From Chrysochromulina tobinii (Eukaryota > Haptophyta > Prymnesiales > Chrysochromulinaceae): a stretch of 29,602 bases of DNA. Below are positions 8,211 through 16,708 of the stretch, one piece after another (the stretch's first letter is position 1; each line of letters opens with the position of its first letter). The notes beneath the pieces are model-generated. The model did not search any database and had not been told where the DNA came from. It saw only the letters and a list, made by a program, of their open reading frames with translations. The translations under genes and the position numbers were made by a program. The stretch lies in the NCBI GenBank assembly GCA_001275005.1, contig JWZX01001992.1, forward strand, positions 1 through 29,602, written 5' to 3'.

Positions 8211-9410
8211 ATGTGGACAATTTATGCTTTGTTTTTAAGCTTTGCGCTGGAACCCGTGCAGGAGCTGAGCCCGGAGGTGGGTGTACGAGAAAAACAGCTC
8301 GAGGCGCAACCAAGCGAGCTCAAGGTGACGCACACAGCGGAGCAGAACTTATCGTACACGATGCCGGCGGAGCAGGAATTCGACTCGTTGCGGCGGGTGA
8401 CGGCAAATCCGTACGCTGACGTCCTTCATCCAACGTACGCTCATTACGCCAACCCCGTTCAGCTCCGTGCAACGAAGTCAGCAAAGACGATGCCGGCTGG
8501 GCAGGACTTTGATTCATTGCGACGAGTGACGAACATTTCGAGAAAGACACTGTACCCCATTCATGCGGATCATGGCGGCGCCACTCTCAGGCGTCTGATA
8601 GAAAACGTTCCCGTGCGCATCGCTTGGCACCACGTCCCAAAGTGTGGCACGTCCTTCGGCAACACGCTGGTCCACTGGGCGAACCAATCCCTGCCCGAGC
8701 ACGTTGACATCGGAGACGACGAGCGAGGCTTGATGGAGGCTTACCCACCCAAGGCATGGTTCTGGGACGATGGCCCCATCTTCTGGATGAAGGACGACAA
8801 CTTTGGCAACCACTTTGCCGTCGACGATGCCACCTTCGAGTCCTACCAAGGACGCTTTGTCGGCCTCTTCCGCGACCCCGCCTTACGGGCCGCTTCAGCC
8901 TACGACTGGTTCACGATGGATGAGCAAATCAACGGCTCGCGGGTGACCAAGGAAGAGTACGCTCGCCGCATCCGCGGTTCGCAGACCACCCAGCTCGCCG
9001 GCCAGCAGTTTGGCCTCTCGTGCCTCTGGATGAAGTATGGGTGCAGGGCCGTCATACCAGATGTTGATAAGGCCGTCGATCGGCTCTCGGGCTTTGCGTT
9101 TGTGGGGTTGACGGACCTATACGACCTGAGCGTCTGCCTCTTCCACGCCATGCACGGCGGTCGTTGCCTGCCAGTCGAGTTCACGAACACGCGGCCTGCA
9201 AGGGACCAAGCTCTGTTGCCTGGATCGTTCACTGCGTGGGGCGGAATGGTCGACGGGTACGATTGGAGGCTCTACAGTGAAGCGACTCGCATCTTCTTTG
9301 AGCGGCTGCAGCAATATGGCGTCAACGAGGCCAAGTGCCTCGCCCTCTGCCCCGAAGGTGGGGACCGCTTTGTACAATACCGAGACATCTTTCTGAGCCG
9401 AGGACTGTGA
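8211..9410 (+). CDS. Membrane-anchored sulfotransferase-like protein
   Basis: A 399-residue protein if the ATG at 8211 is used; it gives an immediate hydrophobic signal/anchor (MWTIYALFLSFAL). An earlier in-frame ATG at 8007 would add 68 basic residues and is less attractive. The PAPS 5'-phosphosulfate loop is AWHHVPKCGTSFGNTLV (138-154), and the 3'-phosphate site is FVGLFRDPALRAASAYDWF (216-234), both diagnostic of the Golgi carbohydrate sulfotransferase type. It probably sulfates glycans in the secretory pathway. Between anchor and catalytic domain the stem carries a duplicated motif, MPAxQxFDSLRRVT, at 51-64 and 94-107. It lies in the same direction as the VOC gene and ends only 107 bp before the start of the large EF-hand gene. 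It differs clearly in its P-loop from the fragment at the left edge (HVPKCGTS against GMHHSGTS). Confidence 0.8.
   Translation: MWTIYALFLSFALEPVQELSPEVGVREKQLEAQPSELKVTHTAEQNLSYTMPAEQEFDSLRRVTANPYADVLHPTYAHYANPVQLRATKSAKTMPAGQDFDSLRRVTNISRKTLYPIHADHGGATLRRLIENVPVRIAWHHVPKCGTSFGNTLVHWANQSLPEHVDIGDDERGLMEAYPPKAWFWDDGPIFWMKDDNFGNHFAVDDATFESYQGRFVGLFRDPALRAASAYDWFTMDEQINGSRVTKEEYARRIRGSQTTQLAGQQFGLSCLWMKYGCRAVIPDVDKAVDRLSGFAFVGLTDLYDLSVCLFHAMHGGRCLPVEFTNTRPARDQALLPGSFTAWGGMVDGYDWRLYSEATRIFFERLQQYGVNEAKCLALCPEGGDRFVQYRDIFLSRGL
8358..8532 (+). repeat. Direct duplication inside the sulfotransferase stem
   Basis: Two copies of a ~45-bp segment encoding T-MPAxQxFDSLRRVT begin at 8358 and 8487, offset by 129 bp (43 codons, frame kept). 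Similarity continues weakly downstream (VLHPTYAHY against TLYPIHADH), suggesting that the original duplicated unit was about 32 residues. Confidence 0.7.
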
Positions 9411-9517
9411 CGGAGTGCGATGAGACATGAGTCGGGGTGCGTCCGAGCCAATTTTCCCAGAATTTGTTATTCACACTTGACGCGTTGCACACGAAACGAA
9501 ATCGACGTGGATCTGTG

Positions 9518-10083
9518 ATGGCGGCATCTATTGATCCCATGGAGGCTCCCGCCGCGATTGCGCCTGGCTGGTTCAAGATGCTCGAGGAACTATCGCGCGG
9601 CCGCTTCCAGTGGCGCCTCCGCCGGCTGGAGCTCCGCCGTGCCAATCGTCTGCTCGTCTACTCCAAGGCAGAGGGCGGCGAGCCGGTTGGCATGGTGCCT
9701 CTCTCGATGGTGAAGGCCATAAGGCTAGGCCCCGCAGCCACGCCAGCGGTAGCCATGGCAGCCGCAGCCTCTGGCTCCGCACATGATCTCACGCTCGCCG
9801 TCAACGGCGAGCTGCTTCGGCTGCGGGCCACTAGTCCGGCGATCGCGGCGCTGTGGCTCGAGGAGCTGCGCTCCACTGTTGCTGCGGCGACCAATGGAGT
9901 GCCGCCACCATTGGTGGATCCGACGGCAGAGCAACGCGGCGGTGGAAACGCTCTCGAGGCGGCCGCCGTCACCGCCGAGGACTCACAGCCGTTCCCAGCC
10001 TCTGAGTCGCTCGCGGGAATTGCGCCGCTGCCGCCGCCGCCTCCGCCGCCGCCGCAGCCGCCGCAGCCGCAGCCGCAGCCGCA

Positions 10084-10124
<41 letters not shown>

Positions 10125-11208
10125 TGCCGCTGCCGCCGCCAGCAGCCGTCAAGCAGCAGCTGACGCCGCCGCCGCCGCCTCAGCAGCCGCTGCTGTCCCC
10201 GCAGGAGCTGCAGCAGCGGAACCTTCGCGCCTCTTTGCTGCGTGATGAGCTAGCTCGCAGCCACGCCCGCGTTGCCCTGATCCTCGAGCAGTGGGACGAG
10301 GACGGGAACGGCGTGGTGGACCTTCGAGAGTTCCGACGCGCCGTGCGCTCGCTCGGCTTCGGCGACCTGCAGGATGCAGCGATAGATGCGATCTTCGTAG
10401 AGTTCGACGAGGACCGGAACGGCACGATCTCTCGCAGCGAGCTTGACCGGCGGCTCAAGAAGTACGCGAAGCTGATCCCGGAGCAGAAGCACGCGCTGCG
10501 CAAGACGGCGGGCGGCCGGCGCGGCGCCGCGCTCTCGACGACGGTCAAGCTCGATCGTTCGAGCGGCCGGATGGTGAGCGAGCTGATTCGCGACGCGCTC
10601 GCGGACAACGCCGTGCGCGTCATCGACCTCTTCCGCGACTGGGACGAGAATGGTGACGGGCTCATCTCTCAGAAGGAGTTTTACCAGGCGATGGCGCCGC
10701 TCGGACTCGACGTGTCGCGTGAAGAGGCGCTCGAGCTCTTCGACCAGTTCGACACGGACAGCAGCGGCAAGATCGAGTACAAGGAGCTCAGCTCGATGCT
10801 GCGTCGGCGTGCCGAGCAGCACCAGCAGCACCAGCAGCACCAGCAGCACCAGCAGCACCAGCAGCACCTGCAGCACCAGCAGCACCAGCAGCACCAGCAG
10901 CACCAGCAGCTGAGCGGCAACGGCAGCGAGTGCGGCAGCTCGCTCCCGAGCCGCGCGAGTCGCGCCTCCTGCTCTGCGAGGGCGAGGGCGATGCCGAGCA
11001 TGACGCCGTGCTCGCACGCGTCCGCGCGAAGCCGCGCCTCTCACGACTCATTCGACGGCGCGCCCTCGCCGTCGCTCATGTCGCCGACGGGCCACCTGTC
11101 AGCCTCGGGCATCGACGCGCTCCCCGAGCGCCGGTACGCATTCACACCTGCGATCAACCCGGTGTCGGCGCGCCTCGCACGCGAGTCGCGACAACGCGAG
11201 GCCGCCGC

Positions 11209-11242
<34 letters not shown>

Positions 11243-14152
11243 GCCGCAGCGAATAGTGTCGCCACTGCCGCGGCTATCCAGGCAGGCGTTGATGCAGGCT
11301 CCGCTCGCGGCACACTCGCCAGCAGTCACGCGTCGCCTCACGCTCGGCTGCACGACGAGGCAGCGCGGCAGCGCGCGAGGAGGAGGCGGAGCGCCTTAGG
11401 GTCGAAGGAGGACGAGAAACTCGACCCAAACCAATTCGACTACACAATCCGCGCGGGGCTCGAAAAGGAGAGTGGGCGGCTGCCTCCCCCGCCGCCGGTC
11501 GGCCCCGCCTCGCTCGGCTGTGGACTCGTGTACACGAGCGCGGAGCTGCGGCAGCTCGAAAAGGGCGAGTATACCTTTGCACCCGACCGGTCCAAGACCG
11601 CCGCTCGCAAGCCACATGGCCTGACGCCCCGAGCATCGGCTGCCGATGCGACTGTGGGGAGGACGCCCAGCACGACGCCCAACACCCTGATCCTGCTTCG
11701 CGATGCGCTCGCTCGCTCGGTGACGCGCGTGCAAGAGATCTTTGGGAGCTGGGATACGGACGGCAACGGGCTCGTCTCGGCGCGGGAGTTTCGTCAGGCG
11801 GTGCTCTCGCTCGGCTTCGAGTCGGCGCAGCCTGCACACATCGACCAAATCTTTCGCGAGCTCGATGAAGATGGATCGGGCTCGATCTCGTACCGCGAGC
11901 TCGACAAGAGGCTGCGCAAGTACGCGGGGATCGCGGTGACGCAGCGGCACGAGCTGCGAAAGAGAGCAGGGGCTGCGGAGGGCGCACCCGAGGCCTACGC
12001 GCCCGAGGCCTACGCACCAGTGGTGGCGAACGAAGTGGGCGACGAATGGGGTCGAGTGGCTCTCGCGCTGCGGGCGTTGGATGGGCACGCCCCCGTGGCA
12101 GCCGAGCTCGCCACCATGCAACTCGGCCGCGTGGATTGGAGTGCGACGAGTCCGCTAGCGACGGCGCCTGCGATCGAGCCGGAGCGGCCAGTCTGGGAGC
12201 GGCTGCATCGGATGGCGGAGACGCTCAGCGAGGCGCGAGAGCAGCGCCAGGCTATGGCCGAGGAGGTGGCGGCGCAGCAAGCCGATCGATCCAAGTTCCA
12301 CCCATACATCACGCCCAAGTCCAAGAAGTTGCACCGTGAGGGCTTCGTCGAGGATCGACTGATTGCGGGCTGGGCGGACTCGCTGCTGGCCCTCGAGGAG
12401 CGAGCCCATGCGGAGGCGCAAGCACAGGCCGAGCGGCTTGCGGCCGAAGCGCGTGCCGACCTCGCCCCTACGAGCACGAGCCGCGCACGCCGACTCGTCG
12501 ATGAGAAGCTCGCGGGCGTGCCGGTGCACCGGCGGCTGTACTCGGAGGCGGCGAACACGCGCGAGCGACTCGAGATGAAGCGGCAGCAGCTTGCCGAGGA
12601 GGAGAGGGAGCATGAGCGCTGGGATGGGCGGGTCCTGCCGCAGGGCGACCTGGCGCTCACGCGTCGTGGTGAGCGTCGAGGGACGCTGGCGCGCACCCCT
12701 GCCAAGAGTCTGTCCCCCTTTAGGCACGACACACCCGCTCGTTCGACGCAGGCCACCGCCAAGCGCGGCGAGGGGCACGGCGACGGCGACGGTGACGACG
12801 ACGACGATGACGACGACGACGGCGGTACCGAGGAGGCGGGCGTGGACGCGGAGGAGGCGGGCGTGGACATAAGGGGGGCGGACGGCACGACGCCACGCAG
12901 CATCAAGGGCAGCGTCAGCAAACGTCAGGGCGGCAAGAGCATCCCCAACGGCCCGATTGCGGAAGGCCTCCAGCTCCCCCTGGCGCTGCTGCAGGCCAGT
13001 CTGAGCGCCGTGGCGAGCGCTGGCGACGCTCCCGTCAACGCTCCGGCGCCGGCGCTCGCCACGGCGCCCAGGCTCGAGCCCGCTCACGAGCGGTTGTATA
13101 AGCATGGAGCGGACGCGATTGCCAAGACGCTCCAGCGCGAGCAGGCGTGGCGCAAGGTGGTGGCCGAGCGTCACAAGGGGCGCTCGAATGCGGACGAGCG
13201 CCAGCGAACGGCCGACGAGGAGGCGGCGGAGGCGGAGGCGTGCGCACGGCTCTACCAACGCGCACAGGAGCTGCAGCAGCGACAGAAGGAGCGCGAGGCG
13301 CTTCACGATCGGCCGCAGGAGCTGCCGCCCGCCCCGCCGGCGCTCCCAGCCGTGGCTGCCGACGCGATGGCTGCCGACGCGAACGCCGCTTCTGGCAGCC
13401 TCGCAGGCAGCGGTACCGCGCCCGAGACGGCGCCTCGACTGCCCGAGACGGCGCCTCGACTGCCCGAGACGGCGCACGCGCCCCGCGTCGTCTCAGCGGC
13501 CGAGGCGGCGGCCAAGGGTGCGCAGCGACACTTTGAGGCGATGATGCGGCTGCAGCGGCGGGAGGAGCTCGTGCTGCATGTGCGGCGCGAGGAGGAGCAG
13601 GCCGCCGACGCGCTCAGGCAGCGCACGACGGGCGCCTCTCCTGTGAAAGGCGCGGCGCGCACCGAGCATCTCTACCAGTGCGCAGTCGAACGGCAGGCTC
13701 GGCTCGAGCGCCTCACCATGGAACGGCAGGAGCAGCTACGCTCTATCGAGCTCGACGGGTACACCTTCGCGCCTCAGCTCGTCACCGAGAGTGACCGGCA
13801 GCAGTCGACCGACGGCCGGCCTGCGAGCGAACGCCTGCTCGACTGGGAGCGCCAACGGCAGGCGCGCCTCGCCGAGCGGATAGCGAAGAGATCGCCCTCC
13901 GCCGGGAGATCGAGCCCTCCGCGCGCCAGATCGAGCCAGATCGAGCCAGATCGCCCTCCGCCGGAAGATCGAGCCAGATCGAGCCAGAGCCCTCCGCGCG
14001 CCAGCTACCCCGCGCGCTCGCCCAGTTACCCCGGAAGCCCCCAATCGCCCGGGGAATCCCCTCGTGCGATCGCCCGATCTGGGATCGCCCTCGCAAGAAG
14101 ATCGCCCGAGGCCTCGACGCCCGGTGCGTGGGCAGCAGCCCACAGCTACTAG
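9518..14152 (+). CDS. Giant PH-like / six-EF-hand protein with low-complexity and F-x-P repeat regions
   Basis: A 1544-residue protein from the ATG at 9518; the frame is open slightly further upstream but only through a GTG. Residues ~16-105 look like a PH domain (GWFKMLEEL, RLELRRANRLLVYSK, and a final ALWLEELRSTVA helix). A polyproline tract follows (~170-210). EF-hand loops start at about 260, 297, 376, 412, 746 and 783, for example DEDGNGVVDLRE, DTDSSGKIEYKE and DEDGSGSISYRE. All six keep D at position 1 and E at 12, so calcium binding is likely. Pairs 1 and 3 are near-duplicates, each ending LxKYA then LRK-AG. The C-terminal half has charged helices with LYxxA units (~1006, 1192, 1244, 1384) and F-x-P motifs near 542, 686, 927 and 1417, a pattern seen in many protist cytoskeletal or ciliary proteins. 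A calcium-responsive membrane or cytoskeletal scaffold is inferred; no enzyme domain was seen. Confidence 0.85.
10026..10146 (+). repeat. CCG/CAG microsatellite encoding polyproline
   Basis: A run of CCG codons with interspersed CAG and CTG encodes Pro and Pro-Gln repeats between the PH-like domain and the first EF-hand. It is likely to be length-variable. Confidence 0.9.
10816..10911 (+). repeat. CAGCACCAG 9-bp tandem array encoding QHQ
   Basis: About ten units of CAGCACCAG sit directly after EF-hand 4 and encode Gln-His-Gln repeats, with one CTG (Leu) interruption at about 10868. The reading frame is maintained. Confidence 0.92.
11209..11239 (+). repeat. GAC microsatellite encoding poly-Asp
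   Basis: Ten successive GAC codons within the EF-hand protein, followed by an Ala-rich stretch. Confidence 0.9.
12790..12823 (+). repeat. GAC/GAT microsatellite encoding a second poly-Asp tract
   Basis: A run of GAC and GAT codons (GDGDGD, then poly-D) in the C-terminal half of the EF-hand protein. It is followed by a duplicated EEAGVD segment. Confidence 0.85.
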
Positions 14153-14678
14153 CAAAGTTGTTCCGGAAATAGAATTCAACAGTACGGTTTGTCGTTTCCT
14201 GCGTTTACGGCGGTCTGGGGTGCGCGTATTCCGTTTACCTATACGCCGCAGAAATAGCAAACACCTGTGTGTATACTCTATACACACGCGAGGGGGTACC
14301 GTACTACGTATACGCACCCGACGCGACTTAGTGTATAGCACATCATCTACGTATACGCACCTACCCGCGTATACGCACCCCTGCCTGCGTATACGCACCC
14401 CCCGCGTATACGCACCCCTGCCTGCGTATACACACCCACCCGCGTATACGCACCCACACCCGCGTATACACACATGTGCGTAAACGCGGCGTCGGGTGCG
14501 TAAACGCACCTACCTGCGTATACGCACCCGACGCTGCGTATACGCAGGGACGCGACGAACGTCATGAAGACTTCATCCGTCAGTGATATCGGCCACACCC
14601 GCGCTCCTCAGAACTGGCGCGTTTGGAATTGCGTGAAGTGGCTGCTGGCCTTCACGTCTCTAGCCACGCGACGATCGC
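14153..14678. other. Convergent intergenic region dominated by a palindrome array
   Basis: It lies between the stop codons of the EF-hand gene (plus) and the GT61 gene (minus). It is less GC-rich than the surrounding genes. Its main content is the GCGTATACGC array listed separately; open frames across it on either strand are only translated repeat (RIRRxxCVYAG). Confidence 0.6.
14317..14548. repeat. Minisatellite of palindromic GCGTATACGC units
   Basis: About twelve degenerate units follow the core G/A-CGTATACGCACC with 15-20 bp spacing. The 10-bp GCGTATACGC, its own reverse complement, occurs exactly at 14367, 14387, 14404, 14442, 14516 and 14536. The last copy extends to the 14-bp palindrome CTGCGTATACGCAG. 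Variant units read CGTATACACAC (14424, 14462) or CGTAAACGC (about 14479, 14497). Spacers recur as CCCTGCCT and CCCGACG. Confidence 0.88.
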
Positions 14679-16439
14679 TTAGCGACGGCGGTGTCCAGCC
14701 TTTCGCATCACCTTGCGCAGCCACGGGGTGTTTGCGGCTTGAGCTCCCCCTCCTTGTTCGACTCCGTGTCCGCCTCCAGGACGGCTTTGGCCGGTGGCGG
14801 CTTCCATCCAGCCAGTGTACACCGAGTCGGGCTTCCATCCGAGCTGGTGCCAGACGAGCGGCTGGTCCTGCGTCGTGTCGAGCTCCTCGACGAGCTCGAG
14901 CAGGCTGCTCGTGACCACCGGGATGTGCGCGTCACCCCCCTCTTCACCGCAGCCGCGCCCATAGTGCGCCTGTGGCACGCACGCCATGATAGTCGATGTG
15001 CGACTGCCCATGGAGGCAAAGAGCCAATCGTTCAACCCGGGGGAGCCGGGAAGGGGAAGCTCAAGCACCGCCTGTGTCGGTGTGAGGAGGAAGCCCCATC
15101 CAAACGCTGAGCCGTGCACACCGACAAGCACATCCGCGGTTCGGAAGAGTAAGAGCTGATCGAGGACCGGCAGCTCGCCAGGGTTAGCGAGCAGCACAGT
15201 GGATCCGGGTAGTGCGTGTGCGATCGCATCGGCGAGTGCTTCCACATTCCATAAACAGCGATGGCACTTGAGGAGGGTGTTGATGCCGGGGGGCGCGCGC
15301 GTGACGACATAAACAAGCCGCCGCCGCGCGCGCGCCGTACTCAGCACCTCCGACGCGTGGCGAGCGTGCGAAAAGAGCTGGACGATCGGCCGCCGCCCAT
15401 CCGGCGCATGGCGTCCGACGAGTTGGGCGAGGGACGGCAAGATGGGATCGAGCTGGGAGGCGAGATGCCGGCGCAGGGACCACAGGATCGCGCTGTTGTG
15501 TGGGCACTTGTTCTGCTCCCCGCTGCCCGCTGCCCAGATGATCCCCACCCCGGGCTGCGGCGAGAGCACCAAAGTGTCGACGGGCTCGACTGAAGAAGAA
15601 GAACCGAGGTCGTTCCACGCCTCCCAATGCGAGCGCCGATGTGCCTGATTCCCCTTAGGGAGAGTCCTCGCCGCGCGGTGGACGACGCCCGAGGTGAGAG
15701 CCCGCCACAGGTGCGCGTTGCCTTCCCAAGGGGGCTCCGCCATGCCGTTCGCGCCGGCCATCGGATAGACATCCATAGACGCAGCGAGGTCTGAGCTGTT
15801 CACACCGAGCACTCGGTGTCGTGCGAGCACTCGCTGCACGGTGAAGAAGTTTTGGATGTCCGCGCTACCGTGGTATGGATTGAATGCAGGCCGGTGCACC
15901 TGGTCCCCATGAAGCAGGTACGCCACGCTTCGGCCGCGCCGCGGCCCCAGCGACGGCCCTCCTGTAGCATTCCTCCTGAGGCTTGGTGGCAGCCTGGCGA
16001 GACGGTGCACGAAGAGGTAGCGCCGCACGTCCTCATGCGTCTGCGCAAAGTGGTTGTGTGCTCTCGAAAAGGTGTTCAGCAGCAGCGGATCGTCTGGTCT
16101 GCCGCTCCAGTATCGGGTCGGGTCGCAGAACGCATGCCACTCACGGACTGCGGGCTCGTTGGCAACTGCCTTTCGAACCGTCACCTTGTAAGCGCGGTGG
16201 ATCCAGCAGAAGAAGCCTTGGCGGTGCTCGAGGCTGAGCGTGGCGGCCGGGTGTTCGCGCCGAGCCCTCATGGCGCACGTGATCTTCGAGTGGCCCTTAC
16301 AGAGCGTGAGCAGCGTCGAATTCATATGGTAGTCCCACCCACTGGTCTGCTTGGCTTCGCATTGCGGCGGTGCAGGTGGCGCCGCTTCGCTTGGCACGCG
16401 ATGCAGTGGGAACATGCGGGGATCGATGATGGCTTGCAT
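14679..16439 (-). CDS. GT61-family (DUF563-type) glycosyltransferase
   Basis: A 586-residue frame from the ATG at 16439. Near residue 440 it has DVLVGVHGSAFGWGFLLTPT, then AVLELPLPG. This is the GT61/DUF563 signature ('aDvlvgvHGaglt-nllF...viEl-P'), where the His-Gly motif lies in the sugar-nucleotide site. About 70 residues earlier, RRLVYVVTRAPP, then CHRCLWNVEAL, fits the 'R...R...NEeel' segment of the family. GT61 members include xylosyltransferases and EOGT, which act in the secretory pathway. No signal anchor is visible at the N-terminus; the frame stays open about 33 codons upstream without an ATG, so an upstream exon may supply one. The acceptor and donor sugar cannot be told. Divergent from the SPFH gene by 269 bp. 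Confidence 0.78.
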   Translation of the reverse strand: MQAIIDPRMFPLHRVPSEAAPPAPPQCEAKQTSGWDYHMNSTLLTLCKGHSKITCAMRARREHPAATLSLEHRQGFFCWIHRAYKVTVRKAVANEPAVREWHAFCDPTRYWSGRPDDPLLLNTFSRAHNHFAQTHEDVRRYLFVHRLARLPPSLRRNATGGPSLGPRRGRSVAYLLHGDQVHRPAFNPYHGSADIQNFFTVQRVLARHRVLGVNSSDLAASMDVYPMAGANGMAEPPWEGNAHLWRALTSGVVHRAARTLPKGNQAHRRSHWEAWNDLGSSSSVEPVDTLVLSPQPGVGIIWAAGSGEQNKCPHNSAILWSLRRHLASQLDPILPSLAQLVGRHAPDGRRPIVQLFSHARHASEVLSTARARRRLVYVVTRAPPGINTLLKCHRCLWNVEALADAIAHALPGSTVLLANPGELPVLDQLLLFRTADVLVGVHGSAFGWGFLLTPTQAVLELPLPGSPGLNDWLFASMGSRTSTIMACVPQAHYGRGCGEEGGDAHIPVVTSSLLELVEELDTTQDQPLVWHQLGWKPDSVYTGWMEAATGQSRPGGGHGVEQGGGAQAANTPWLRKVMRKAGHRRR

Positions 16440-16708
16440 GCAGCGCTTGTTGGCAGGCGGAGTATGCAGCGGCGCCAGCGTGGCCAGGTGCGCCTCCTCA
16501 ACAACTCGAAGACCAGTCCAACCCCCTACAAGTACTCATCGCGGACACGCCAAACCGATCTCTTCACACTTTATACTCGATCTTTGCAAAGATCCGCGCG
16601 ACCAAGTTGCACTCTTGATTGTTCGACTAATTAGGGATATTGAGTGCCATTCCTCGCACCCTTTTTTTTGCCACAAGCCTCGGTCGGGCCGTGGGCGCCT
16701 TCACCCTT

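Noticed and set aside
9437-9517. Earlier start for the EF-hand protein
   Set aside because: It depends on a GTG codon; the ATG at 9518 is the first standard start.
12155-13477. 440-residue open frame on the minus strand
   Set aside because: It lies wholly opposite the EF-hand protein, is Arg/Leu-rich and without domains, and arises from the GC-rich codon bias of the real gene.
13736-14509. 257-residue minus-strand frame with RIRRxxCVYAG repeats
   Set aside because: This is translation of the GCGTATACGC minisatellite joined to antisense of the EF-hand gene.
14317-14548. CRISPR array
   Set aside because: Units are 15-20 bp with no unique spacers, in eukaryotic DNA; it is a degenerate minisatellite.
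14317-14548. Telomeric or subtelomeric repeat
   Set aside because: The unit is not TTAGGG/TTTAGGG-like and ordinary genes lie on both sides.
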